The notes under the pieces are model-generated. The model was given only the letters and a program-made list of their open reading frames with translations, was not told the DNA's origin and made no database searches. DNA of 64,000 nucleotides from Liolophura sinensis. Taxonomy: Eukaryota; Mollusca; Polyplacophora; Chitonida; Chitonidae. Both the position numbers and the translations under genes were made by a program. Below are positions 25,301 to 34,161 of the stretch, piece by piece. The stretch spans positions 25,528,402 to 25,592,401 of the forward strand of contig NC_088301.1 of assembly GCF_032854445.1 (NCBI RefSeq), written 5' to 3'. The first letter of the stretch is position 1. Each line of letters opens with the position of its first letter.

Positions 25301-28300
25301 CCAGTCACCATTTTCAGCACCGCCTGCAGCCACCACACCGTTTTCTGCACCACTGGTCCAGATGAACTTAGCTGCGGTGTCGTCTTCCCCATTCCAGTCC
25401 CCGGCGCCAGCACAAACCATGGCCCAGCCTGGTGGTTTTGGTTCCGGATTTATCACTGCACCAACATCCATGGTAACCATCCTCGCCAGCAGATCTTTTG
25501 ATGTTAACATTATAACTGCTGCTGATAATATATCAGCATTTTTGTCAAGGCTGTATTTCTGAATCTGTTTAAGGAAAGTTCATTCACATTCACATGAGAC
25601 TTTTCGCCTATTCAGATCTTTACGTATGTTAAAGGGGCTATACCCTCTGTCAAATTTGATTTCTGTGTTTGCTAATCAGATCAAATCTGTGTTCACCAAT
25701 CAACTCAAATCTTCTTTATTTACAAGGATAGCTCAAATTACTGCCTTTAGATAAATATCAGACTTGTACTGTTTATAGCCTATGTTAAATGGTTCCAAAT
25801 TTTGACAAAGATAGAATGTGACCCTCTTTATATATTGTAGGAATTTTTTAAAATTTATTTTACAAATTTTGAATGTTAACACATAGGCATTGGGAACTTT
25901 AAATATTGGGTTATTGAAAAATGACAGCAAAAAAGACGCTGATACATGTTTTTTTCAAAAATCTCTGTTATAGCCTCTTTAATTTTTGTATATTAATCAG
26001 CTTAATTTGTGTGTATGTATAGTGTTATAATCACTGTATGTTTTACTTAAAATTACATCTAATATGCAGGGCTGCAGTTCTACTGCTATGTTTTTTTATT
26101 GGATTTTGTCTCGTTGGCTCCTTTAACCCCATCAAATCAGAAATGCAAAAAAAAAAAAAAACAGTGCGTGATACAATTCCTGTAATGGGATTCCTGTATT
26201 TTATTTATGTTGTATGTTTCAGAACCCCATGGCGGGACTGTCTGCTCCACCCATGCAGTCAGGATTTGGTCAACCCACCTTCGGCACTGCCCCAAGCCCC
26301 GCTCTCTCTAACCCCCTGGCAGGGGGGATATTCGGGACCCCTGTTCACCCAGGAATGGGCTATTCTGCCCCACCAGCGGCCACTAACCCTTTCAGTGCGG
26401 GAGGGTTTGCGGGGCCGCCTGCAGCTAACCCCATACCCAGTGGGGACATGTTTGGTGGGGCACCAGTCATGATGCCCACTAACACTAACGCCCCAGCAGT
26501 ACCTCCACGCTCGGGGGAAGACGGCGATCAGAAGCCCCGGGCAGGCAGTGACTTGTTCGGCGACCTCTGCGAGATTGGGCCGAGCAAGACGAAAGGAAAG
26601 TCGCCGAAGCAGTTGTTTGAGGAGCAGAAAGCTGAACCGAAGAGGACGCTGAATGAGTTGAAAGTTGTCCCCCCTACTCAGGCAAGTCTTAGCCACCTCA
26701 TACTCTCCAGCCCATCCCCTACCACCAAGACAAACAGCTTCTGTGATACGGCCGACCATTTTGAGCCCTTCCCCTTCCCCGATGACAACAACCCAGCCGA
26801 TCCCTTCCACCCTCACAAACCCGACTCCAACAATATTCACTTCCTTTCTCAGTCTTCCAGCCAGATCCCGATGAACGGCAGGTCAGCACTAGGAAGCAGT
26901 GGGGATGATGACTTTTTTGACATGCCTTCACCACTCACCCCACCCCCTCCTCTACCAGGGGAAAACACGGTGAATGGTCACGGTCCTCCTCTCCCACCCC
27001 CCAGGCCAGGGGTGCCAGGGCTCAAGTCCATACCTCGACCACGAGGTGGAAAGTCCAACACGCCAAACACTCAGGCCACGAACAAAACAGTGGCAAATGG
27101 CTCAGCCTTGTTGAACTTTGCTGTGAGTAATCCGTTCGATGATCCGTTCTTTACCAACGGCGATATGTCCGGTGTTTCAGCGACAACTGTGATAGTCAGT
27201 GAGAAATCGAGATCCTCTACAGTCAGTGCAAGGGACACCAGTGTAAGTACAGCATGTCCGCATCCTCATTGGCTGCTGGGAGCTGGGTTTTTGTGAATAA
27301 TGTACGGTGGGTGTGTCTTGATCAACCAATCAGACGAAGTCTGAGACATCTCAATCACCTATCACTGTCACATGATGTAGATGACTAACAATGGAACATC
27401 ACTACTGTGATGACAACATCTTTACTGGAGATTTCTGACAACAAGTACAAAATAGGGAAATAAGGTTTTAAGCTGATTGTCCAAACAATAGTAATAATGT
27501 TCTGGAATATTGTTCAGCAAATTATATCAGCCTTTAGTTTTAAAGCCCAAGAGATAATCATGTAAATATATATTAAGTTTTTGACCATTTGTATGGAATC
27601 AAGTTTTTCAGATGATAATAATATTTTGGAATCAAGAATAAAATTGAAGGTTCTGACCCCAAAACTTCTGCTCCCAAACTTTAAAGCCACCTTGTGACCA
27701 TGCATACAGAAACCTCATGAAATACAACTCAAAATGATGGTTTCTGAGATCACACTCAATCTGTGAATGAAAGAAATTTGCATGAAAGCTTTACTTGTTA
27801 GTTTTAATAAAGCTTGATTAGTTTGAGCACCCGACAGGAACCAAAAAGGAACTGAAATGGCTCTAAATATGACTATGATTAACTTTTTCCTACGAGATAC
27901 TCCACAGGAGACCATTAGAACCTAACGTTTAGTAGCAGACCAAAGGCTAAGAAGCTCTGCCTGAAAAGAGTACCTACAAATCATGAAAGTCTGCCAGCAA
28001 CCTGCAGATGATCGTGGGTTTCCCTCATGCTCTGCCAGCTTTCCTCTCACCGTAATGCTGGTCACCATCGTATAAGTGAAATATTCTTGAGTACGGCATA
28101 AAACACCAATCAAATAAACAAATAAACAATCAAATAAACAAATCATAAAACAAAGAAAAGTTTCACTTTCATTAAAATTGGTAAATTCTATTTCTGGTAT
28201 AATAAAGTTCAGAGAGTGGGATGTTTGAAATCATCAAACAATGTAACTTTATGAGAAAAGTTTTACATTCGTAAAACTTCGTGAATCCTATTTTCTGGAA

Positions 28301-31300
28301 TAATCACAATTAGACAGTGTGGCATTGAAACCATAAAACAGTTTGTGCAGTTTATGAGAATAATATTAAAGTGTGCTTGAAATTCAAGTTATCTTGGTTA
28401 CTGAACTGTAGCTAATATTACGCTCTGATGTTAAGCATTGTACATGCATTGTCTCGTACAACTGATGTCTTACTCACAGCTTGGATGATTGTTCTGCTTT
28501 CTACTTCGGCCTAGTACAATGACGTGTCTGTCGTGAATACATTCACGTTTGACTTGTTTATCATGTCAACACTAATCTTCTGTTAAAACTGTTCTTCGTT
28601 GTGCTCTGGTGTCATTTTTTGACTTGTTTATCATGTCAACACTAATCTCCTGTTAAAACTGTTCTTCATTGTGTTCTGGTGTCATTTGTTGCTTACATAG
28701 TTCTGATGTTCTTGTTTGCAGTTTAGTTTTGGATGTGCACATTCTCTTCCACGTCACACTTTCCTAACCCTCTTCCTGGTACACATTGTTTGACCTCTGT
28801 CTATCCATCATTGTATCAAATTGGACCTTTCCTTATATGTCTAATATAGTGAATTTAATTGCTAAAATGTGTGAACTTTAAAGTTGCATGTACTTTGTTG
28901 CCTGATATAGATGTTGCTGTTTTGTATTTGTAAAGTTGATGTGCTGGTATACATATGATTTCTTCTGGTTTAAATCATTGCTGACTGATACTATGGCTAG
29001 TACAGAACTGTATTTTATTTCTTTTCCAGTTGCTTATTGGTTTTAATGCACGCTTTTAAATTTAACATTAATGGTTTTGTCTTGATCTTTTTCTGGGAAC
29101 TCCTTTTGAGAACTTCATGATGTGTTATACTTCGCTTTGTCAGACGAACTTATTTTGTAAAATCTACTTTGACTAGTTGTTTGGAATGATTATGGTCACA
29201 TTCTTGTTTTCAGTTTGCCAATAAGTTTCTCTCTCAATACACTTCTCAAAAAGTAATATCCAGCTCAGAAAGCTGTGAATAGGGGAGTTTCGAGTTGGAA
29301 CTCTTTTGTCATCAGAGGTAAAAGCTGTGTCATGTGAATGGTGAAAGATGTTAGGCAACCTTTGTTGACATTAATTTACAGACCGCCTGTCTCACCCTTT
29401 TCCAGAGGCACGAATGACACCTCTTTCCTTTAGGAACTTCTCAAGTTCACAAACATTTCAGACTCTCAATCTTCTCTATTATTCCTCCGCTCTAAATTAC
29501 TATTGATGACACTTTTTTTCAGATGCTCGTGTTATAGTGAATGTGATCAAAAATAGTTACTAAGACTTTTGACAGGTCACATGATACAGTTGGGACAATT
29601 TCTACCTGATAAAAGAGTTAGAACTGGAAACTCTTCTGTTAGCCTCATAATAAAGAATGTGTACCTTCAAAGTCTTTCTAGAATTTTGAATTTTATAGGA
29701 GTGTGTTGTGTTGACTTTATTCTGAAAAGAAGTCAATTCTTTTGTCTTATCGATAAACAAACAAACACATATCACTGTGTTCATAACAAATTTTAGCTCT
29801 AAAATCATATTCATAAATTTGATATATATTTTTTTTTAGTTGATTGATGTTTTACGCCATACTCAAGAATATTTCATTTACTCCACGGCGGCCAGCATTT
29901 GGTGGGATGAGACTGGGCAGAGCTCGGGGGGAACCCACGACCATCTGCAGGCTGCTGACAGACCTTCCCACGCACAGCCCGAGAGGAAGAATTTGATGTA
30001 TTAAAATGCAAGAATCCTTTTATTCTCTGAAGTTGACTTCTGAACTGATTTAACTTGTCAAATTTTCAGCACCATGGTAGAACTAAAAAAAAAAATACTG
30101 TTCACTTGATCGCTTGTTTCGCAGTTTCTCTGCTCCTGAGGGGCCTCCGTGGCTCAGTCGGTTAGCGCGCTAGCGCAGCGCAATGACCCTGGAGTATCTC
30201 ACCAATGCGGTCGCTGTGAGTTCAAGTCCAGCTCATGCTGGCTTCCTTTCTGGCTGTACGTGGGAAGGTCTGGCATCAACCTGCGGATGGTCGTGGGTTT
30301 CCCCCGGGCTCTGCCCGGTTTCCTTCCACCATAATGCTGGCTGCCGTCGTATAAGTGAAATATTCTTGAGTACGGCGTAAAACACCAATCAAATAAATAA
30401 ATAAATCTCTGTTCCTGTTACCATGCTGACCACACTGTGTTATAAGCATTTATCTACCTGTTTTTTGTCAGGCTCCTACCGCCAGTCCGTTTGGAGACTT
30501 CAGTATATTTGGCGCACCCCCACCAAGCAGTGTAAGTATCTAATATTATCCATTGGTCACAGTCTCACAGAAGGAATTTTAAGCATTCCCCTGGCTCAGG
30601 ATCATGAACCTGTCCAAGACTTAAGTCAAAATTTTGATCATTAAATTTGGTATGTTCCTTTCCATTAATTTAGCTGAAATTTGTTCTACAGTAACTTACC
30701 CAGATTTTACACTGTCAAGCAATATTTTGACCTTGTTACATTGGAAATAACAATTTTAAAGTCATTTGAAGTTTTGACTTAAATCCAAGATCTCTTTGTT
30801 ATCCCCGGGGTTAGCTTCCATAAATTCCAAGAAGTGGCAAGAAGCAAACAATGATACTGTCTTGTGTGCTTTTGCATGAAGTTTTGTGGTGAGCCTGCTT
30901 ACTTTCTACCAGTATAACATGTGTGTCACACATGGAAGACTTTCCTTGTACAAAAAGTGTCTATCACTTATCACTCTTTGTTTTTAGAGTGTAATTCATT
31001 TTTTTTTAAAAATGTAGCAGTACTTGTTACACAGATGAATGAACCAATGCCATAGTGTCCAAGGGGAATAAGCCATGTTCAGAGCATACAGTGTATACAC
31101 CAATCCAGGGTCATGCATGGGATAAGCAAAAAGCACATGGCCATTTGCACCTATGTTATTAATGATTTTGCGACATTCTAGAATTCAGCTCAGTTCTGGG
31201 TTTTTTATGTGTATGTTGTTTCTTTTTTTGTTATCTTTCTTTTTTTTATATTAATATTTTTTATTATTTCATTTTTTTTTATTAATAATATTTTTTTTTG

Positions 31301-31714
31301 AGGTATCAACATGAACTATGCTCGAGCTCAAAATCTCAGGTGTTACAAAGAATCACATAAAATACATGAAATTTCCTGAATAGCGTGTGACTGCTGAATG
31401 TTACAATGTGTTAACATATCTATATGGGTTTGTTTGTCCCACAGTAAAGAAATCCTGGACACGCGAATATGAAACATCCATTTTGTTTCTGGCCAATCAT
31501 GAGATAGATATTGCATGCACATGTACAAAATACTGGAAAAACATATCACAGTCATCACTATGTAGTTATACTGCTAACTTTTACCTCCCAGATCCTAAAC
31601 TCTTGCCCATTCACCTTTTCTATGTCCTTCTGTCCCTCTGTGTTTAACCAGGATCCAGTTTATGCTACAGTGAACAAGAACAAGCCTCCAGACGGAACCC
31701 TGGACCTTCTCTAA
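6331..31714 (+). CDS. Dab: Disabled (Dab) PTB-domain adaptor protein, spliced
   Basis: Cytoplasmic adaptor of the Disabled family. Its PTB domain binds NPxY tails of lipoprotein-type receptors, and its unstructured C-terminal half recruits endocytic and signalling partners (family knowledge). Coding exons: 6331-6358, 6810-7024, 13530-13664, 14987-15142, 17322-17375, 21022-21114, 25080-25472, 26223-27242, 30472-30531, 31652-31714; a candidate 42-base exon lies at 21460-21501. The joined frame gives 738 codons (752 with the small exon). PTB spans about residues 12-150: [54 protein letters not shown] and [16 protein letters not shown] match Dab1/Dab2. After it come two YQVP tyrosine motifs, [10 protein letters not shown], several DPF and two NPF motifs (AP-2/EH binding), and a proline-rich PPLPPPRPG stretch. 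The start is MSQKLKGKK. The introns carry several tandem arrays. Confidence 0.95.
6810..7024 (+). CDS. Dab: Dab exon 2, first half of PTB domain
   Basis: The acceptor is TTCAACTAG and the donor is AAAG|GTGAGTA. It encodes [20 protein letters not shown] through [13 protein letters not shown]. The split G|AC codon joins in frame to the previous exon. Its last ~60 bases and donor are the founder sequence of the 68-bp array that follows immediately. Confidence 0.95.
7025..8225. repeat. 68-bp tandem array copied from exon 2 end and its donor
   Basis: The last part of exon 2 with the 5' splice site (ACAGAGGATTCTAGTGAATG, TATCCCTGGAGGGGCT, GACGAACGAACAAAGGTGAG) is repeated head to tail. GGTGAGTA-type junctions recur at about 7111, 7167, 7235, 7303, 7371, 7458, 7526, 7594, 7662, 7730, 7798, 7866, 7934, 8002, 8070 and 8138, with a decayed GGTGAATA at 8206. 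Spacing is exactly 68 bp except for one 56 and one 87. Early copies keep the exon's GACGAACG; later ones share CACTTGTAGACCAATGAAC, so the array grew from a derived unit. Confidence 0.95.
10307..10505. repeat. 16-bp tandem repeat
   Basis: About a dozen copies of GTAGAGTAGGTCATAT and close variants (GTGGAGTAGGTCATAT, GTAGCGTAGCTCACAT), in Dab intron 2. It ends at a variant reading GTAGAGTATGTGCCC. Confidence 0.9.
11885..11967. repeat. 18-bp short tandem repeat
   Basis: About four to five copies of a unit like TATTCAGATAGCTGC, with small spacing differences, in Dab intron 2. Confidence 0.75.
13311..13336. repeat. (GT)n microsatellite
   Basis: About twelve GT units with one GC interruption, between poly-T stretches, about 190 bases upstream of Dab exon 3. 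Confidence 0.9.
13530..13664 (+). CDS. Dab: Dab exon 3, middle of PTB domain
   Basis: Phase 0 on both sides, 45 codons. The acceptor is TTTTTGTCATCACAG and the donor is GCT|GTGAGT. It encodes [33 protein letters not shown] and FFAIKTLQA, the most conserved PTB segment. It lies between the exon-2-derived array and the exon-4-derived array. Confidence 0.95.
13770..14935. repeat. Tandem array derived from the acceptor and start of Dab exon 4
   Basis: Repeated blocks such as TCTGTAGACAGTCTGGTG, TTTTATACATTGAGATATC, TGTTCCAGTGTTTCCCTCTG. They align with the exon 4 boundary TTGTAG|GCCGAGTATCTGGTG followed by TTGAGAGATCTGTTCCAGTG. In the exon's frame a unit reads [15 protein letters not shown] against the exon's [14 protein letters not shown]. 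More than ten units of about 60-120 bp are present, with (GTCT)n expansions inside. Many units keep a pyrimidine tract plus AG, resembling 3' splice sites. Confidence 0.85.
14987..15142 (+). CDS. Dab: Dab exon 4, end of PTB domain and first IYQ motif
   Basis: 52 codons, phase 0. The acceptor is CTCTTTCTACTTGTAG and the donor is CAG|GTGAGA. It encodes [20 protein letters not shown], a charged linker rich in E, K and G, and ends DNIYQ. This boundary splits the conserved IYQ|VP tyrosine motif. Confidence 0.95.
15143..17321 (+). other. Dab: Dab intron 4
   Basis: No exon-like segment. At about 16500-16860 it contains a dispersed repeat whose second copy (22591-22743 plus 23102-23170) is interrupted by a SINE. 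TTTCCTCCACC-type wording near 15670-15850 hints at another old repeat. Confidence 0.65.
16500..16860 (+). repeat. Dispersed repeat, uninterrupted copy
   Basis: It shares blocks with 22591-22743 and 23102-23170: GCCTATCTCACTTGTGTTAA, then a TTTCACCTCCAGCGCTCTTG-like junction, TCACATGACCAAA, GTGCTGA-like, ATCACTGCATAACTATGAA. It shows the state before the SINE insertion seen in the other copy. Outer ends are uncertain. Confidence 0.65.
17322..17375 (+). CDS. Dab: Dab exon 5, YQVP cassette
   Basis: 18 codons, phase 0-0: [18 protein letters not shown]. The acceptor is TATTTGATCAG and the donor is CAG|GTAATT. It starts with VP and ends with IYQ, so inclusion gives two IYQVP motifs and skipping leaves one without breaking the frame. 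IYQVPT matches the phosphotyrosine motif of vertebrate Dab1. Confidence 0.85.
17540..19925. repeat. 52-bp minisatellite, about 45 units
   Basis: The unit runs GTGTCAGTAGACTGTGATGG, AGTAGGGTATCATTACTGCT, GTCATCAGCCTG; the first units start 52 bp apart (17566, 17618). Shorter 46- and 49-bp variants lack CATTACTGCT bases. A variant with GGAGTTCGTTGTCAGTTTTG recurs at about 17941 and 18246, a 305-bp higher-order repeat. The last third carries AATAATTTC and TATCCCAA variants. It lies in Dab intron 5. Confidence 0.95.
20334..20571. repeat. 60-bp tandem repeat, four copies
   Basis: Four consecutive units with CCATGTTTCCAGGAGTCTAA, then AAACAATTTGTTATCAGGCT and TCACTTGTTATCGTAATTTG. The period is exactly 60 bp and copies 1-3 are almost identical. 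Being a multiple of three, it stays open in two frames. No sign of real coding. Located in Dab intron 5. Confidence 0.95.
21022..21114 (+). CDS. Dab: Dab exon 6
   Basis: 31 codons, phase 0. The acceptor is CAATCTTCTCAG and the donor is GAA|GTGAGT. It begins [10 protein letters not shown], completing the second IYQ|VP motif, and ends with the leucine-rich [13 protein letters not shown], which continues in exon 7 as [13 protein letters not shown]. Confidence 0.92.
21460..21501 (+). CDS. Dab: Candidate small alternative Dab exon (6b)
   Basis: 42 bases, phase 0, with acceptor TATTCTTTAG and donor AAT|GTGAGA. It encodes [14 protein letters not shown] without a stop and would extend the ELQSLQE helix as a charged, helix-like insert. 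It fits the frame between exons 6 and 7, but no family member is recalled with this segment, so it may be alternative or spurious. Confidence 0.5.
21561..21880. repeat. Diverged ~50-bp tandem repeat
   Basis: Repeated GGGAACTCTGAGCTTGTGTT, ACACTTTTGTTGCACATT blocks with unequal spacing, in Dab intron 6 just after the candidate exon 6b. The sequence across and after the 6b donor (GAGAGTTAGCACTTAACACT) resembles the unit weakly. Confidence 0.8.
22436..22581 (-). repeat. SINE, (AAAT)-tail family, truncated
   Basis: Read on the minus strand it carries the family core (CTGCGGATGGTCGTGGG-like, GGGCTCTGCCCGG-like, CATAATGCTGG) and the tail TTGAGTACGGCGTAAAACAC with an ATAA/AAAT run. It is flanked by a 9-bp duplication TGAATTACA at 22427-22435 and 22582-22590. 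Confidence 0.85.
22591..23170 (+). repeat. Dispersed repeat interrupted by a SINE
   Basis: Second copy of the repeat at 16500-16860. The left part runs to 22743 and the right part resumes at about 23102 with AGTCACATGACCAAAGAGTG and GCAAAACTATGAAGAC. The break is exactly the SINE at 22744-23090 and its target duplication. Confidence 0.7.
22744..23090 (+). repeat. SINE, (CACT)-tail family, near full length
   Basis: Head with a tRNA B-box-like GGGTCGAGTCAC, body blocks TTCCTGGCTTGGCATTCAGG, GACCCGTATCAGTATAATGG, AAGTCGTCTCAGTGAAGCAG, CAACAAGGAGGCAC, then GACGTTAAACCCCAAGCACT and a CACT-rich tail. Flanked by a perfect 11-bp duplication TCAAGTACTCT at 22733-22743 and 23091-23101. Confidence 0.9.
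23663..23833 (+). repeat. SINE, (AAAT)-tail family, 5'-truncated
   Basis: Starts inside the element (AGCTCATGCTGGCTTCCTCT) and runs through GGGAAGGTCTGACAGCAACC and TTTCCCCCGGGCTCTGCC to an AAAT tail. Flanked by a perfect 13-bp duplication TCCAAACTTTTCC at 23650-23662 and 23834-23846, so it inserted already truncated. Confidence 0.92.
24357..24545 (+). repeat. SINE, (AAAT)-tail family, diverged
   Basis: Contains CCAATGCGGTCGCTGTGAGTT (B-box region), GTCTACGGATTGTTCCTGTT in place of the usual core, CATAATGCGAGCC and GGGTACGGTGTAAAACACC with an AT-rich tail. More diverged than neighbouring copies; no clear target duplication. Confidence 0.8.
24700..24830 (+). repeat. Possible third SINE-like family
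   Basis: GGTCAGTGGTTTACTTTAGG, CCAAGTTTCCTCGACCCATA, TAACTGACTGCCATTGAATA and an AAATAAAT end. A related string occurs at about 55560-55660 (GTGAGTGGTTTTACCCAGGC, CAACTGACTTCCATCGCTGC). Likely a dispersed repeat, ends uncertain. Confidence 0.55.
25080..25472 (+). CDS. Dab: Dab exon 7, DIFG and DPF region
   Basis: 131 codons, phase 0. The acceptor is CCTCATTTCAG and the donor is ATG|GTAACC. It encodes [18 protein letters not shown], then a low-complexity stretch rich in Ala, Pro, Ser and Phe with NNDPFQTAF and repeated (S)PFSAP blocks. Such disordered DPF-bearing tails bind the AP-2 adaptor in Dab proteins (family knowledge). Reading past the donor adds 30 residues before a stop, a possible retained-intron end. 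Confidence 0.92.
26223..27242 (+). CDS. Dab: Dab exon 8, long proline-rich tail
   Basis: 340 codons, phase 0. The acceptor is TGTATGTTTCAG and the donor is AGT|GTAAGT. It opens [18 protein letters not shown], includes [10 protein letters not shown] and SNPFDDPFF (NPF and DPF motifs for EH-domain and AP-2 partners), ADPFHPHKP, and the SH3-ligand-like [12 protein letters not shown]. Mostly disordered by composition. It is markedly GC-richer than the flanking introns. Minus-strand open frames here are shadows. Confidence 0.92.
27986..28137 (+). repeat. SINE, (AAAT)-tail family, 5'-truncated
   Basis: Runs from GAAAGTCTGCCAGCAACCTG through ATCGTGGGTTTCCCTCATGC and CATAAAACACCAATCAAATA to an AAACAAAT tail. 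Flanked by ACAAATCAT at 27977-27985 and 28138-28146. Confidence 0.85.
28551..28689. repeat. 69-bp direct duplication
   Basis: Two adjacent copies of GACTTGTTTATCATGTCAAC, ACTAATCTTCTGTTAAAACT, GTTCTTCGTTGTGCTCTGGT, GTCATTT, differing at only a few positions. Confidence 0.9.
29278..29345 (+). repeat. Dispersed repeat copy
   Basis: AGGGGAGTTTCGAGTTGGAA, CTCTTTTGTCATCAGAGGTA and TGTCATGT recur in diverged form at 34447-34512. Family unknown. Confidence 0.55.
29828..29989 (-). repeat. SINE, (AAAT)-tail family, truncated
   Basis: The minus strand carries the tail block TTGAGTATGGCGTAAAACAT and the CTGCAGATGGTCGTGGGTTC core. Flanked by a 12-bp duplication with one mismatch, AATTTGATATAT at 29816-29827 and AATTTGATGTAT at 29990-30001. 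Confidence 0.88.
30139..30405 (+). repeat. SINE, (AAAT)-tail family, full length with tRNA-like head
   Basis: The head has an A-box-like TGGCTCAGTCGGTTAGC and a B-box-like GAGTTCAAGTCC, then GCTCATGCTGGCTTCCTTTC, the core GCGGATGGTCGTGGGTTTCC and GGGCTCTGCCCGGTTTCC, and a tail AAACACCAATCAAATAAATA. This core resembles the conserved Meta-domain of MetaSINEs (from memory). Flanked by TCTCTGCTCCTG at 30127-30138 and TCTCTGTTCCTG at 30406-30417. It ends 66 bases upstream of Dab exon 9. Confidence 0.92.
30472..30531 (+). CDS. Dab: Dab exon 9
   Basis: 20 codons, phase 0-0: [20 protein letters not shown]. The acceptor is ATCTACCTGTTTTTTGTCAG and the donor is AGT|GTAAGT. The two aromatic F motifs resemble endocytic-partner motifs of the preceding tail. 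Confidence 0.88.
31652..31714 (+). CDS. Dab: Dab exon 10, C-terminus and stop
   Basis: The acceptor is CTGTGTTTAACCAG. It encodes [20 protein letters not shown] followed by TAA at 31712-31714, with a VYATV tyrosine motif near the C-terminus. Phase matches exon 9. Confidence 0.85.
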   Translation, partial: DPVYATVNKNKPPDGTLDLL

Positions 31715-32019
31715 TGACCATCTGTGCGGGTATATCAACCCCCCTGGTGTGTCCATTACAGAGGAACTAAGTAACTGTACAGCCTTTCAGCAGTCACAGT
31801 AAATCTGCGTTGTCATTGGCTGATACATGTCAGTGTGGCTGGCATCATTTGTTATTGTATTACATAAGAATTGAGTTCCTTTAATAAGCCTAATTTCTGG
31901 TTTACCAGATGTTTTATGGTGTTATATTCCTCCATTTGTTTATGTTTATAATATGTCAGCTGTGGTTTAATTTAAGTACCATTATAACTTTGTTATTTTT
32001 CACATTTATCAACCACTAC

Positions 32020-32315
32020 AAGACCGTTTATAGGCAGTATAGCCCTTTGTTTGATAAAAGAGAACAAAAGCTGACAACATACTTTTAGATTTTAAAAACA
32101 ATGTATAACTTGAAATGTTCTTCTCTTTTTTTGTTTGACAGAGCAGTTCATTATTTTTTAGGCTTTTCCACCATCAATGACATTGCCTATCATAACACAG
32201 TTTATAGACAGTATAGTGTCTGGTTTGATAAAGAACAAAAAAAAAGCCCACTGTATTCTTTTAGATTTAAAAAAAAAAAACTATAAGTAACTTAAAATGT
32301 TACCTTCTTTTTTTT
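32020..32315. repeat. Direct duplication of about 125-bp segment
   Basis: The segment at about 32020-32135 (CGTTTATAGGCAGTATAGCC, TTTGATAAAAGAGAACAAAA, ACTTTTAGATTTTAAAAACA, CTTGAAATGTTCTTCTCTTT) recurs at 32190-32315 (AGTTTATAGACAGTATAGTG, TTTGATAAAGAACAAAAAAA, TCTTTTAGATTTAAAAAAAA, CTTAAAATGTTACCTTCTTT), offset about 165-170 bp. Confidence 0.8.
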
Positions 32316-34022
32316 CTGCTGTATGTGAATGATTTTAAATTCTTTCCATTTAACACCACAATATATTTAAACATCATCGTCAGTTGAAATTTATGTTTTG
32401 TTGTAATACTGAATATTATAGTATCAGTGCACCTGAACTTTTACTCTTTTTATTATGTATGAGTATTGTCCATTAGCCACATGCAGGACTGTGCTATATT
32501 CTGTCCTTTATTTTAATCCCGTGCAAATAACTCCATGAGATTTTTTTTTATGTTTCGACTCATTTTCAGGGCATTAATTATGCTTTCTAGACTCAGTGTT
32601 TTTTTGTAGCCCTTCCTACAGTAGCATGTGCATGTGGTTTTAAGTTCCATGTGTAAATGGATTACATGTATCGCTGCTTTCCGCACGTAAAGCAGATGTA
32701 AAGCACACGTAAAGCACATGTGTGAAAGTGTGTGCATGATGTTAATTGGCCTTTTTGATCGTGTCTGATGATACTCATGAGAGTGAAGATTTTGGATTAG
32801 AGAATACTCACTCTGTACCTGCTCAAGTGGACAGTGTTCCTCTACATATACTCTCCTTCCGAGATATGCTGAATATTTGAGATAAAAAAGAGCAAATTTT
32901 GTTTTGAGATAAATTGATCAAATCCTATTACAAGAGTGTTTTTAACAATATCCATGGAGCGTACAGTCACCAAGTCAATTCTGTATTTAAGTCGACTCCC
33001 CAAAGGACTTACTCTGTTTATGTTGGCTTAGTGCTGAATTACAGGGAAGTTTTTAACTGGACTCTTCGTATATTAAGTGATGTTTATGCATTGAATGCAT
33101 TATAAACATTATCATATTTCTGTATCTACAAAATCTAGTATACATAAAGCGAAAACCTTTGTTTTTGATTTGTGAGACAATTCATGTTTGTGTATAAAGA
33201 AATGGAAAAAAAAAATTATGTTAAAGCAATTCTGTGATTTTTTTTTTTTTTCTGTTTTTTGAAATTACTGGTGCTTATGTAGCAATATGCTTTTGGGGAA
33301 TGTAGTTTTGTGGAAAGTAGGTGTCAAACTGCTAAAGTTGTACATGCTTTTCCTTATAGTGATTACAAATTGCAGCTATAGTTATATGTAAAGCACTGAA
33401 CTGTTAGAATAGTTTTGCTGTTGTATTTGAAGTCAGATGAGAGACCACAAGATTCAAATGGTTGATTTCGGGAGAAAATATCCAATGGATTAATGTATTT
33501 ATTATTCAGAGCCAAATTGGATTATTTTTATGTTATATATTATGTGCCACTTGTGCATAATTAGTTCATCAACATTTTTTTTTTCTCAAATTTCTGGATT
33601 TCGCCAAGTCAAATTTATATAAAATTTTGTGTGAATCTATTCTGTCAATATTCTGCGGAAATGAATTGCTCTTATAATGTCAAATTATTGGCTGAACATT
33701 TTCTTTATTGTTATGAATTTAATGTATCTTAACATAATGGACTTCTTCTCATGTTTTAAGTAAATAGCAACTATTTGAACTGATTACATATTTTTGAATT
33801 TCATGTGCCAATGTAAATTGCAACTGTATGATAGTGCAAGTACCAGTTTGATGACAGTGTCTGTCTGTTTTAGATTCAGATCCACTGAATTATACACATG
33901 TAATTTGTCTTTGAGATTGAGAGAGAATTGTGAGGAATAAGTTCATAATTTTAATTAGGTTTTCACCGAGAAAGCTAAGGTGTAGTAAGATGTAGAAGTA
34001 ATACAGCTTTATTAACCCATGT

Positions 34023-34028
34023 ATTAAA
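34023..34028 (+). terminator. Dab: Candidate Dab poly(A) signal ATTAAA
   Basis: ATTAAA followed 15-35 bases later by a GT/T-rich stretch. Only a candidate. Confidence 0.4.
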
Positions 34029-34161
34029 ATGTATAAATGTTGTGATTAGTGCTTTTTGTTGAATATGTTAATTACATATTGCTTTGTATGTTTTATTCCA
34101 TTTCACTTGAAGGTGTGAAAATTTTATACACTTGACCTTTATGAACAGTCATATTCATTCA

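Larger units (their letters stand above)
27243..30471 (+). other. Dab: Dab intron 8
   Basis: Non-coding. It holds three (AAAT)-tail SINEs, a 69-bp direct duplication at 28551-28689, and one copy of a dispersed segment at 29278-29345 that recurs at 34447-34512. No exon-like segment recognised. Confidence 0.7.
31715..34060 (+). other. Dab: Probable Dab 3' UTR
   Basis: AT-rich, no coding exon seen. An ATTAAA at 34023-34028 followed by TGTGATTAGTGCTTTTTGTT is the best poly(A)-signal candidate; no AATAAA was found before the SINE at 34162. It contains the duplication at 32020-32315. The true 3' end is not certain. Confidence 0.5.

Noticed and set aside
26259-26840. 193-residue minus-strand open frame
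   Set aside because: Shadow of Dab exon 8, whose plus-strand frame has correct splice sites and family motifs.
30139-30213. tRNA-gene-like sequence with A and B boxes
   Set aside because: It is the head of a SINE with core, tail and target duplications; no proper acceptor stem pairing was evident.
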